Below are positions 1-7,821 of a stretch of DNA of 35,997 nt, piece after piece (position 1 is the stretch's first letter; each line of letters starts with the position of its first letter). A program made the translations under genes and the position numbers. The notes under the pieces are model-generated. The model made no database searches, was not told the origin of the DNA, and worked only from the letters and a program-made list of their open reading frames with translations. Origin of the DNA: Deltaproteobacteria bacterium (GTDB lineage: Bacteria; Bdellovibrionota_C; UBA2361; SZUA-149; JAITKM01); contig JAITKM010000057.1 of assembly GCA_031278395.1 (NCBI GenBank), positions 1-35,997 of the forward strand, given 5' to 3'.

Positions 1-20
1 AGAAATTACAAAATAATTTA

Positions 21-108
21 GAGGGTTACGCTTATTTAAGGCATGAAAAGACTAATAAACAAAGTAACCCCATACCAGCGAAACCAGCCAGCGAAATCCA
101 GAAAACTA
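21..108. repeat. Dispersed GGGGTTAC inverted-repeat element, copy 1
   Basis: The arms GGGTTAC (23-29) and GTAACCC (64-70) are complementary across a 34-base loop. The right arm continues as CCATACCAG and is followed by several CCAG-plus-A-rich units up to about 108. Read on the minus strand, the right side gives CTGGTATGGGGTTACTTT, almost identical to the copy at the right edge of the window. It lies just beyond the 3' end of the minus-strand gene that ends at 165. Confidence 0.6.
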
Positions 109-164
109 GTTAATTAATAGTTAATTGCAATGTATAAAGAATGACGAAAATAACGGAGCAGTTT

Positions 165-863
165 TTATAGAACGCTCTTCTTAATTTCTATAATGTTGTT
201 TAGAGAATTAAGCGTTTGGATATAGTCGCTGGTAAGAACAATAATTTTTTTTCTACTCTTTATATTGCTAGCTAAAATAATAGCATTACCTGAATAACCA
301 TCACTATTATCACGGTCCGATGGTAAATAATGGCTTTGGATTCCTTTATCAAAGTTGGAAATAAATTCTAACTTGGCGCCGCCTAGCTTTTCTGAAATTA
401 CCAAAATTCCACTCTGTATCAAACAAATCCAAACTTCCTTTTTTTTACTAAGCGTATTTTTAGTTAACTCATCTGCACTAAGTTGCTCAAAGTTCAAATC
501 CTGAACAGTTTGATTATTCACTTCTTGAAGATAGCCTCGCATTAACATCGTGATATCTATGCGCCTTAAACCAAAACCATATGCATAACGCCTCGCCACT
601 GAACGCACAGCTAAATATTGAAGAATTTTAGTTGGTTTTTGAACTCTCCAAGTTCTGTTGGCAAATAAAGGCATAATTATTACAGAACAAAAAATCCCAA
701 CAAAAATTACCCAAGGCTGATTAAAACCAAATGCCGCCGAAGTTGTCAGCACAATAAAAACAAAAGAAGCAAAAATACCATTAGCTTGAGCACGAGCTAG
801 TAATTCGTCTTTCTCTTCACCAGAAATAGCGCCCCAGACATTTTCAATATTAATATTTGACAT
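165..863 (-). CDS. Hypothetical two-helix membrane protein
   Basis: I do not recognise this 232-residue protein. It has a short charged N-terminus, two closely spaced hydrophobic segments (about residues 29-47 and 50-68) and a cytoplasmic-looking remainder. The last ~90 residues alternate hydrophobic strands with turns and include a WICLIQSGILVISEK stretch. This loosely resembles the membrane-anchored PH-like (bPH/DUF) proteins that pair two helices with a beta domain, but that is inference. The ATG at 863 has no strong SD. It is divergent from clpX with about 220 bases between, and no functional partner is obvious. Confidence 0.75.
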   Translation of the reverse strand: MSNINIENVWGAISGEEKDELLARAQANGIFASFVFIVLTTSAAFGFNQPWVIFVGIFCSVIIMPLFANRTWRVQKPTKILQYLAVRSVARRYAYGFGLRRIDITMLMRGYLQEVNNQTVQDLNFEQLSADELTKNTLSKKKEVWICLIQSGILVISEKLGGAKLEFISNFDKGIQSHYLPSDRDNSDGYSGNAIILASNIKSRKKIIVLTSDYIQTLNSLNNIIEIKKSVL

Positions 864-970
864 AATCTTGTTATCGTTAACTTACCGATTAAACTAAAGA
901 GTTATTTTATTTTTTATATACTTGAATTTATTAAATATCTTATTTTTTGTTGCTTAAAATTATTATAAAT

Positions 971-1000
971 TTGACGAACAAACTCGCGTTATCCTAATGT
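971..1000 (+). promoter_or_regulatory. Candidate sigma-70 promoter for clpX
   Basis: TTGACG (971-976), an 18-base spacer and TAATGT (995-1000) form a plausible -35/-10 pair about 85 bases ahead of clpX. An 11-base palindrome, CCTCA-C-TGAGG (1004-1014), overlaps the predicted transcription start and could be an operator. This is pattern matching only. I see nothing else in the 864-1085 intergenic region. Confidence 0.35.
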
Positions 1001-1085
1001 CCACCTCACTGAGGAGTCTCGTCTAATGTTACTCTTTTAAAGGTATTAAGAATAACCCACTGTGTAAGATAATAATCCAAAAGAT

Positions 1086-2372
1086 ATGGCAAAAGATTTA
1101 GATAAAGACAAAGATAAAAAGAACACCAAACTAGAATGTAGCTTTTGTGGTGCAGGACAGGATCAGGTGCGCAAGCTAATTGCTGGACCTGGAGTTTATA
1201 TCTGTGACCAATGTATTGAGCTTTGTAATGAAATCATACTTGATGAAACCGACGATGACAAAAAGGATAATGCATCCTCAAAAATCCCTAAACCCAAAGA
1301 AATCTGCGCCTTTCTTGATGAGTATGTAATTGGTCAGGAACAAGCTAAAAAGATGTTAGCTGTAGCCGTCTATAACCACTACAAGCGCGTAGAAGACATG
1401 AAGTCTGTTAGTAAAAACAGTAAAAACAATCCTAAAGTTGAACTTTCAAAATCTAATATTCTGTTGATTGGTCCAACTGGTTCCGGCAAAACTTTTTTAG
1501 CTCAAACCTTAGCTAAAATTTTAGACGTGCCGTTTGTCATGGCTGATGCAACTAATTTAACTGAAGCTGGATATGTCGGGGAAGATGTGGAAAATATAAT
1601 TTTGCATCTATTACAAGCCGCAAATTACGACGTCGAAAGGGCTGGACGCGGCATAGTATATATTGATGAAATTGATAAAATTTCAAAAAAATCTGAAAAT
1701 CCATCAATTACGCGAGATGTTTCTGGTGAAGGTGTGCAACAGGCGCTTTTAAAAATTTTGGAAGGCACAATTGCCAGCGTTCCCCCAAAAGGCGGTAGAA
1801 AACACCCTCAACAAGAATTTGTACAAGTCGATACCACCAATATTTTATTTATTTGTGGCGGCGCATTCGTAGGTTTGGAAGATATTATTAAACGGCGCAA
1901 GGTGGGCAGCGCTTTAGGCTTTACAGCTCATGAGTATAAAGGCAAAAAAATGCTAGTCCAACAGCAAAAAGAGGGTGTTCAACCAACAGACTTATTAAAA
2001 TTTGGTTTAATTCCAGAGTTTATTGGGCGACTACCAATTTTAGCTATGTTGAACGAACTCGACGAAAACGCATTAGTTAAAATTTTAGTTGAGCCAAAGA
2101 ATGCCCTAATTAAACAATATCAACGTTTGTTTGAGCTTGAAGGTGTAAAAGTCAAATTCCCAGAGGCTACAGTGCGCGGTATTGCCAAACAAGCCATGGA
2201 GCGCAAACTAGGAGCTAGAGGATTAAGATCAATTTTAGAAAACTTAATGCTGGATTTGATGTATGAAGTTCCATCCCAAAGCGATATTAAGGAAATTATT
2301 GTTTCGGAAGAAGCTGTAACTAAAGGTGAACAGCCGTTAATTGTATATGAACACAAAGCGGAATTGGCGTAA
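1086..2372 (+). CDS. clpX: ATP-dependent Clp protease ATPase subunit ClpX
   Basis: AAA+ unfoldase that recognises tagged or folded substrates and threads them into the ClpP peptidase. At 428 residues it is normal length. The N-terminal zinc-binding domain has Cys18, Cys21, Cys40 and Cys43. The AAA+ core shows Walker A GPTGSGKT (129-136), pore loop GYVG (162-165), Walker B VYIDEID (191-197), the RKH pore motif (238-240), the IPEFIGRLP arginine segment and the GARGLR sensor-2 motif. The linker before residue 70 is short and acidic. clpP, the usual upstream neighbour, is absent here; the upstream gene is divergent and unrelated. clpX heads a plus-strand run followed 19 bases later by ubiE. Confidence 0.98.
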   Translation: MAKDLDKDKDKKNTKLECSFCGAGQDQVRKLIAGPGVYICDQCIELCNEIILDETDDDKKDNASSKIPKPKEICAFLDEYVIGQEQAKKMLAVAVYNHYKRVEDMKSVSKNSKNNPKVELSKSNILLIGPTGSGKTFLAQTLAKILDVPFVMADATNLTEAGYVGEDVENIILHLLQAANYDVERAGRGIVYIDEIDKISKKSENPSITRDVSGEGVQQALLKILEGTIASVPPKGGRKHPQQEFVQVDTTNILFICGGAFVGLEDIIKRRKVGSALGFTAHEYKGKKMLVQQQKEGVQPTDLLKFGLIPEFIGRLPILAMLNELDENALVKILVEPKNALIKQYQRLFELEGVKVKFPEATVRGIAKQAMERKLGARGLRSILENLMLDLMYEVPSQSDIKEIIVSEEAVTKGEQPLIVYEHKAELA

Positions 2373-2391
2373 GGGGAACTTCTAAAATTTT

Positions 2392-3087
2392 ATGTTGACA
2401 CATGAGATGTTTAATACAATTGCGTGGCGTTATGATTTGATTAATACGTTTATCTCTTTGGGGTGTGATAGATATTGGAGAAAAAAACTTGTTCACGCAT
2501 TGCAGGAATATTGGAAGCAGAATAAAAATCAACAAATCCTTGATATTGCAACTGGCACAGCAGATTTGGCAATTGCAACCATGAAACAACTTAAGCCAGA
2601 CAAAATAATTGGTCTTGACCCAGCAGAGAAAATGTTAGAGTTAGGCAAATCCAAAATCAAGAAAAATGGTTTTGCAAATAAGGTTATTTTACAAAAAGGA
2701 TGCGCAGAGAGCATAGAATTTGCAGATAATTTTTTTGATTTTGCGCAAGTAAGCTTTGGTGTGAGAAACTTTGCGGATTTAAATTGTGGCTTGGCTGAGA
2801 TTTATAGAGTCTTAAAGTTTGGCGGAATATTAACGATTTTAGAATTTTCGTATCCTAAGAATAAACTTCTTAGGTTTATTTATAAACTATATTTTAATTT
2901 TGTAATGCCAACTGTGGCTGGTGTGTTATCTGGAAATTTTAAAGCCTATAAATATTTAGCTACTTCAGTGGCTAATTTTCCAAGTCCAGAAAAACTAAAA
3001 AACATTTTAGAATGTATTGGATTTAAAGTGAATAAAGTTCAGGGGCTGACCTTTGGCGTTTGTTCGCTATATTTATGTAAAAAATAA
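2392..3087 (+). CDS. ubiE: UbiE/MenG-type quinone C-methyltransferase
   Basis: SAM-dependent methyltransferase of the UbiE/MenG family, which methylates demethylmenaquinone and/or the ubiquinone precursor in the last steps of quinone synthesis. Family signatures: the MFNTIAWRYDLIN start region, the SAM-binding DIATGTADLA loop (51-60), GLDPAEKMLE (74-83), GVRNFAD (123-129) and the RVLKFGG...LEFSYP segment. The length of 231 residues is typical. The first ATG follows an AAGGGGA sequence at a long spacing of about 15 bases; the second in-frame Met (position 6, base 2407) aligns better with usual family starts and is a real alternative. The substrate cannot be decided from sequence; menaquinone is the more likely given the anaerobic PFOR in the window. 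Confidence 0.93.
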   Translation: MLTHEMFNTIAWRYDLINTFISLGCDRYWRKKLVHALQEYWKQNKNQQILDIATGTADLAIATMKQLKPDKIIGLDPAEKMLELGKSKIKKNGFANKVILQKGCAESIEFADNFFDFAQVSFGVRNFADLNCGLAEIYRVLKFGGILTILEFSYPKNKLLRFIYKLYFNFVMPTVAGVLSGNFKAYKYLATSVANFPSPEKLKNILECIGFKVNKVQGLTFGVCSLYLCKK

Positions 3088-3088
3088 T

Positions 3089-3715
3089 ATGACAGCAGAA
3101 AAATTATTAGAGTCTTTAAATTTTGCAGGCAATTTTACAAAATTTCCTAAAGAAGTCGGAGCTATTTTACCTAGCTCTAGTTTTGCATCTCTGGCAATGT
3201 TGCAAGGTATTGATTGGCATAACCTAAAATCAATTGCTGAATATGGTTGTGGCACAGGAGCTTTTACCAGGGATATTGCTTTGCGGATGCACTCGCAAAC
3301 TAAGCTGATCGGAATAGAAATTAATAAAAATTTTTACCAAAAATTAAAAAACGAATTTGATGTTTCTCCAGATTTTCAGAGAGTGAATCTGTATCATGAT
3401 TCTGTTGAGAATATTGGTCAGATTTGCGAAAAAGAAAATATTCGGTATTTAGATTGTGTAGTTAGTGGGCTACCGTGGACGTTTTTTAGCAAAGAACTAC
3501 AAACTAATATTTTACAAAAAACTTTAGAAGTTATGCACTCGGAAAGTCGGTTTATTGCAATTGCATATTTACATGGCATTATTACCCCAGCTTCTAAACA
3601 TTTTATTCGACTTTTGCGCACTTATTTTAAAAATGTTGAATTTAGTAAAATCGTCTGGAGAAATGTTCCACCTGCCAGAGTAATCACTTGTAAAAATCCT
3701 AAGACGTTTAATTAA
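3089..3715 (+). CDS. PmtA-like SAM-dependent methyltransferase
   Basis: Class I methyltransferase resembling phospholipid N-methyltransferases of the PmtA type, distantly related to the KsgA rRNA dimethylase fold. It shows GAILPSS (24-30), the SAM loop EYGCGTGAFT (51-60), GIEINKNF (75-82), the family-typical VVSGLPW (124-130) and a late VWRNVPPA. PmtA enzymes methylate phosphatidylethanolamine toward phosphatidylcholine at the inner membrane; whether this one does is inferred. I start it at the ATG at 3089, one base after the ubiE stop. An in-frame ATG at 3053 would overlap ubiE and add 12 residues. No SD is visible, so translational coupling to ubiE is likely. Other lipid or small-molecule substrates remain possible. 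Confidence 0.8.
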   Translation: MTAEKLLESLNFAGNFTKFPKEVGAILPSSSFASLAMLQGIDWHNLKSIAEYGCGTGAFTRDIALRMHSQTKLIGIEINKNFYQKLKNEFDVSPDFQRVNLYHDSVENIGQICEKENIRYLDCVVSGLPWTFFSKELQTNILQKTLEVMHSESRFIAIAYLHGIITPASKHFIRLLRTYFKNVEFSKIVWRNVPPARVITCKNPKTFN

Positions 3716-3718
3716 GCG

Positions 3719-3741
3719 ATGTTTAAAAGTTGTTTAAACAT
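3719..3741 (+). promoter_or_regulatory. AT-rich stem-loop directly before lgt
   Basis: ATGTTTAAA (3719-3727) and TTTAAACAT (3733-3741) form a perfect 9-pair stem with a five-base AGTTG loop. It ends 8 bases before the lgt ATG, covering the place where an SD would sit. It has no U-run, so it is not a standard terminator. It may affect lgt translation or simply reflect AT-rich chance. Confidence 0.4.
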
Positions 3742-3749
3742 TACAATTT

Positions 3750-4517
3750 ATGATTTGGAATATTGACCCTGTTCTATTTTCGATTGGTAGCCTAAGTATT
3801 AGATACTATGGTCTATGTTTTATGCTGGCTTTTCTCTGTGGCTATTACCTGATTAATTGGATTTATCGCGAAGAAAAGCAAGATATCAGCGCGCTGGATA
3901 GTCTTTTTACCCATATGTTTTTGGGAACTATTATTGGCGCTAGATTAGGACACGTTTTATTTTATCAAGCCGATTGGTATTTTAGTCATCCCATAGAAAT
4001 TTTAAAAATTTGGCATGGTGGTTTAGCCAGTCATGGTGCCGCAATCGGTATCTTTATTGCCTTGTGGTTGTTTCAGCGTAAATATCAGAAGCAAAAACTA
4101 ATTTGGATTATCTCAAGAATGTGTATTGCTGTTGCGCTAGCTGGCTTTTTTATTAGATTGGGTAATTTCTTTAATTCAGAAATTTATGGCGTGCCAACTA
4201 ATTTGCCTTGGGGCGTAATTTTCTTGCGAGAAAGTGAGGTGCCAAGACATCCAACTCAACTTTATGAGTCCTTGTCTTACTTAATGATTTTTGTGAGTAT
4301 GTTTAGTTATTATTATAAGTATCGGGAAAAAAGTAATTCTTATTTCTTACTTGGTTTTTTCTTTTTTGCTGTGTTTGCGACGAGATTTTTATTGGAGTTC
4401 ACCAAAGCGTATCAAGTAGAGCTTGAGTTAGAATTACAGCTGCATCTAGGACAAATTTTAAGTATTCCGCTGATTTTGATTGGATTATGGCTGATTTGGT
4501 TAGGAGGTAAAAAATAA
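3750..4517 (+). CDS. lgt: Prolipoprotein diacylglyceryl transferase
   Basis: Inner-membrane enzyme that transfers diacylglycerol from phosphatidylglycerol to the lipobox cysteine of prolipoproteins, the first step of lipoprotein maturation. At 255 residues with about seven hydrophobic segments it is typical. Signature elements are IRYYG (17-21), WHGGLASHG (88-96), RLGNFFNSEIYG (136-147) and RHPTQLYE (166-173). Near the C-terminus the family motif reads EFTK where the E. coli enzyme, as I recall it, has EFFR; this conservative change may be tolerated. It lies in the clpX-gpmI plus-strand run, 34 bases after the PmtA-like gene. Confidence 0.96.
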   Translation: MIWNIDPVLFSIGSLSIRYYGLCFMLAFLCGYYLINWIYREEKQDISALDSLFTHMFLGTIIGARLGHVLFYQADWYFSHPIEILKIWHGGLASHGAAIGIFIALWLFQRKYQKQKLIWIISRMCIAVALAGFFIRLGNFFNSEIYGVPTNLPWGVIFLRESEVPRHPTQLYESLSYLMIFVSMFSYYYKYREKSNSYFLLGFFFFAVFATRFLLEFTKAYQVELELELQLHLGQILSIPLILIGLWLIWLGGKK

Positions 4518-4604
4518 TAGATAGATTTTTTAATAAATGTTACAAGGCAAAAATTTTTACGGGTAAGGATGTAGGGGATTGCTATCATAAATTAAAGGAA
4601 TATT

Positions 4605-6269
4605 ATGTCGAATTTTGAATTAAACAAATTAGCTAAATTTGCAGGTCGTAAAGGTCCGCAGGTTATTGTAGTAATGGATGGCGTGGGTTTAGGGCGAGAA
4701 AATGAGAGTAATGCTGTATTTCGTGCTAATACACCGACTTTAAAAAATCTATTTGCTAAATCTCAATGGTGCAAGCTAACGGCATCTGGTCTAGCGGTTG
4801 GACTTCCGTCAGATGAGGATATGGGTAATTCTGAAGTTGGACATAATGCTATTGGTGCGGGGCGTATATTCTCACAAGGGGCAAAACTAGTTGCTGAAGC
4901 TTTGGTTAATGGCTCGCTTTATAGCGGTCCAGTGTGGCAAAATATAATTCAGCAATGTGTTTCTAAAAATTCAACCTTGCATTTTATCGGGTTGCTTTCA
5001 GATGGCAATGTTCATTCAAATATTGCGCATTTATTTGCAATGCTTAAACATGCTGCTGAGGAGCAGGTGCAAAAAGTGCGGGTGCATGTTTTACTTGATG
5101 GGCGTGATGTGGATCCAACTTCAGCGCTGAATTATGTGCAACCCTTGGAGAAGTTATTAGCGGAGCTTAGTATTGGGGGATTTGATTATAAGATTGCTAG
5201 TGGTGGTGGGCGTATGAAAGTTACGATGGATAGATATAATGCGGATTGGACAATTGTTGAGCGTGGGTGGAAGGCCCATGTTTTAGGTGAGGGAAGAGCT
5301 TTTAATTCAGCTGAACAAGCCATTGAAACGTATCGTGCGGAAAATCACGAAATTCAAGATCAAAATTTATTAGAGTTTGTGGTAGTTGATGAAAAAGCTA
5401 ATCCTGTTGGGACGATTAATGATGGGGATAGTGTAATTTTTTATAATTTTAGGGGTGACAGAGCAATTGAAATTAGCGCTGCTTTTGAAGAGCGTGAGTT
5501 TAAACATTTTAATCGCAAACGAGTGCCGAATGTGTTGTATGCCGGTATGATGCAATATGATGGGGATTTAAAAATTCCTAAATCTTTTTTAGTAACTCCC
5601 TCAATGATTGATAGAACCATGACTGAATATTTAGTACATAATGGTCTTGGGCAATTTGCGTGTTCTGAGACGCAAAAGTTTGGACATGTAACATATTTTT
5701 GGAACGGCAATCGTAGCGGAGTTTTTGACAGTCATTATGAGACTTATCAAGAAATTCCGTCTGACCTGGTGCCGTTTAATGAGCGACCTTGGATGAAAAG
5801 TTCGGAAATTACGGATATAACGGTTGAGGCAATTTTGTCCGGCAAGTATAGGCAGCTTAGGATTAATTACCCTAATGGGGATATGGTTGGGCATACTGGG
5901 AGTTTAGATGCTACGATTATTGGTGTTGAAGCGGTAGATTTAAATTTAGCTCGAATTTTGAAAGCTGTAGAACAGACTGAAGGTTTAGCGTTAATCACTG
6001 CTGATCACGGCAATGCCGATGAAATGTATGAATGGGATAAGAAAACTAATGCGTTTAAGATTAATAAAAATGGTGTGCCGGTTGCTTTAATGAGTCATAC
6101 TTTAAACCCTGTGCCATTTATAATTTATGACCCTAAGTTTAATGGCGAATATAAAATTAAAAATAACGGAGTAAAATTTGGCTTATCAAATATCGCGGCT
6201 ACTGCCATCAACTTATTAGGTTTTGTTGCCCCTGCGGAATATAATGAGTCGTTGATTGAGTTTTTATAA
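4605..6269 (+). CDS. gpmI: 2,3-bisphosphoglycerate-independent phosphoglycerate mutase, long type
   Basis: Interconverts 3- and 2-phosphoglycerate in glycolysis/gluconeogenesis using a metal-dependent phosphoserine mechanism. Visible elements: MDGVG with metal ligand Asp25, catalytic Ser76 in DMGNSEVGH, DGRDVDP, RYNADWTIVERGW, NFRGDRAIE, NYPNGDMVGHTG and the metal site ADHGNADEM. The 554 residues exceed the ~510 typical of E. coli/Bacillus enzymes. Segments such as SETQKFGHVTYFWNGNRSG match, from memory, the plant/trypanosomatid iPGM subgroup rather than the common bacterial one. AAAGGA sits 5 bases before the ATG, supporting the start. It is 87 bases after lgt and ends the plus-strand run. 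Confidence 0.97.
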   Translation: MSNFELNKLAKFAGRKGPQVIVVMDGVGLGRENESNAVFRANTPTLKNLFAKSQWCKLTASGLAVGLPSDEDMGNSEVGHNAIGAGRIFSQGAKLVAEALVNGSLYSGPVWQNIIQQCVSKNSTLHFIGLLSDGNVHSNIAHLFAMLKHAAEEQVQKVRVHVLLDGRDVDPTSALNYVQPLEKLLAELSIGGFDYKIASGGGRMKVTMDRYNADWTIVERGWKAHVLGEGRAFNSAEQAIETYRAENHEIQDQNLLEFVVVDEKANPVGTINDGDSVIFYNFRGDRAIEISAAFEEREFKHFNRKRVPNVLYAGMMQYDGDLKIPKSFLVTPSMIDRTMTEYLVHNGLGQFACSETQKFGHVTYFWNGNRSGVFDSHYETYQEIPSDLVPFNERPWMKSSEITDITVEAILSGKYRQLRINYPNGDMVGHTGSLDATIIGVEAVDLNLARILKAVEQTEGLALITADHGNADEMYEWDKKTNAFKINKNGVPVALMSHTLNPVPFIIYDPKFNGEYKIKNNGVKFGLSNIAATAINLLGFVAPAEYNESLIEFL

Positions 6270-6275
6270 TAATCT

Positions 6276-6298
6276 AAACCAACAGAGATCGCAGAGAA
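6276..6298. repeat. CACAGAGATC-type short repeat, copy A
   Basis: AAACCAACAGAGATCGCAGA, continuing GAA to 6298, lies just after the gpmI stop. It closely matches the sequence at 15306-15327. Similar ACCACAGAGA-type strings are, as I recall, scattered in many environmental genomes. I see nothing else in 6270-6487. Confidence 0.4.
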
Positions 6299-6487
6299 TT
6301 TTGTTATTTTTTGGTAAACGTTTATTCCTTGTAAATCAGTGTATGGAAAGTCTATTAGCGAGTGCAGTTTTCCCATACAAGAAGTCCTTATTTATACATG
6401 ATAGATTTTTGAGGCGTGCTATCTAAAAAATTTTAAGTAACAAAAACTTATCAAGCTAACTTTTCTTAACCTAAAGTAAATTTTTTC

Positions 6488-7702
6488 GTGCTAGAAAATT
6501 TTAAGTTTGTTATTTCCAGCGCCATGACAAACTTAAAATCTTCACTCAAACTTATTTATAACAGACCACTGTCAACTGAAGCTGATGAGCCTACTGTTGA
6601 GCATAATCTTTGGCTTAATAGACCAGAGCAAGGGCATGGTTTACACTACGCTGTTCAATATCACGGGACGCTCAAACCTGAATTAACTAACTATTATCTT
6701 AATAAATACTCTGAAAAAGGTTCTATTGTTCTTGATCCATTTTGCGGCTCTGGAGTTGTGCCACTACAGGCTAGTTTATTAGGGCGTATTGCTTGGGCAA
6801 GCGATATTAATCAACTTGCAGTTCGGATTACTCAAGCTAAATTAAAGCCAGCTGGATTAGATGAAGTCGTTTTATTTTTAACTCAACTTAATTTGCAGCG
6901 TCCTATAAGTCTCAGTGGTTTTCAAGAATTTTTTGCCCCATTTTATCACCCAGATACTTATCGCGAGTTAGTCAATCTAAAGAATGCTATTAACCGATAT
7001 CAGGCAGAAGGAGTACAAAATAGAATTTGCAATTTTGTTGAGTTATTAGTTTTTTCAAGACTACATGGACATGCGCCAAGTCATTTTTCAACTTATTCTT
7101 CGCCTCAAGTTGCGCTTAGTCCGAGCAAACAATTATTGTTAAACAAGAAGCGACGACAAACGCCAGAATATAAGGCTATTTCTCCGCGCTTAATCCAGCG
7201 CACTGCGCAGTTATTAAAAGACGGTATTTCATCTGAGTTTTTGACTTATACTAAAGCAGCAATGGTCAAGAGAGCGGATGCGCAAAATTTAACTTGGGTA
7301 AATTCAAATTCTGTAGATTTAGTTTTAACCTCTTTGCCATTGCCAGATAATTTCGACTATATTTCCAACTATTGGCTAGAGAATTGGTTTAGTGGTTTTA
7401 GCGATAAATTTATTAATATTTCGTTGCCAGACTGGGTAAGATTAATCCGCAACTTGCTTAGTGAAATGTTAAGAGTTCTAAAACCGAGCGCATATGCTGT
7501 TCTTGAATTATCTGTCGAGCTATCTGGAAAACATAATGTTAAAACTCTAGAAGAGCTTGTTATTCAAGAGGCGAAAGCGCTTTCGATAAACAAGAAGCGG
7601 TTTTGCCTTAAAGAAGTTGTAGCCCACAAACCAATATCTGCCACTAAATACGAAGAACAGAAAAACAATCAACAAAAACTCATAATATTTCAAGTAAGCT
7701 AG
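6488..7702 (+). CDS. DNA-methyltransferase-like protein with altered motif IV
   Basis: A 404-residue protein of the N4-cytosine/N6-adenine methyltransferase superfamily. The SAM motif is intact: VLDPFCGSG (81-89), then ASDINQLAV (104-112). The order, with the SAM motif before motif IV, fits this family. Motif IV reads TSLPLPDNFDY (281-291), where relatives have TSPPY followed by a similar stretch, so the catalytic Pro-Tyr context is changed. RVLKPSAYAVLELS corresponds to a late strand. No restriction endonuclease is adjacent, so it looks like an orphan enzyme or a degenerate one with a binding role. The start given is GTG at 6488; an ATG at 6524 (residue 13) is an equally good choice, and neither has an SD. 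Confidence 0.8.
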   Translation: MLENFKFVISSAMTNLKSSLKLIYNRPLSTEADEPTVEHNLWLNRPEQGHGLHYAVQYHGTLKPELTNYYLNKYSEKGSIVLDPFCGSGVVPLQASLLGRIAWASDINQLAVRITQAKLKPAGLDEVVLFLTQLNLQRPISLSGFQEFFAPFYHPDTYRELVNLKNAINRYQAEGVQNRICNFVELLVFSRLHGHAPSHFSTYSSPQVALSPSKQLLLNKKRRQTPEYKAISPRLIQRTAQLLKDGISSEFLTYTKAAMVKRADAQNLTWVNSNSVDLVLTSLPLPDNFDYISNYWLENWFSGFSDKFINISLPDWVRLIRNLLSEMLRVLKPSAYAVLELSVELSGKHNVKTLEELVIQEAKALSINKKRFCLKEVVAHKPISATKYEEQKNNQQKLIIFQVS

Positions 7703-7723
7703 CGATTATTCTCGGAGGACTCT

Positions 7724-7807
7724 CTGGTTCTGAGGTTATTTAAATGAAAAAGTAACCCCAGACCAGAATTTTCAGAATTTACCAGAATTAAATTAATATC
7801 CAGAATT
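7724..7807. repeat. Dispersed GGGGTTAC inverted-repeat element, copy 2
   Basis: CTGGTTCTGAGGTTATTT (from 7724) pairs imperfectly with AAAAAGTAACCCCAGACCAG (7747-7766) around a short loop. Four CCAGAATT-like units follow at roughly 9-18 base spacing up to 7807. It lies between two convergent genes (methyltransferase ending 7702, cysS ending 7822). Confidence 0.6.
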
Positions 7808-7821
7808 AATACAGGAACTTT

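Noticed and set aside
2120-2589. Minus-strand ORFs over clpX/ubiE, and similar antisense ORFs elsewhere
   Set aside because: They lie fully inside strongly conserved genes in other frames and show no protein-family signal.
3089-3715. KsgA-type 16S rRNA dimethyltransferase
   Set aside because: It shares the fold, but VVSGLPW and the C-terminal NVPPA motif fit PmtA-like enzymes, and KsgA's NLPY motif is absent.
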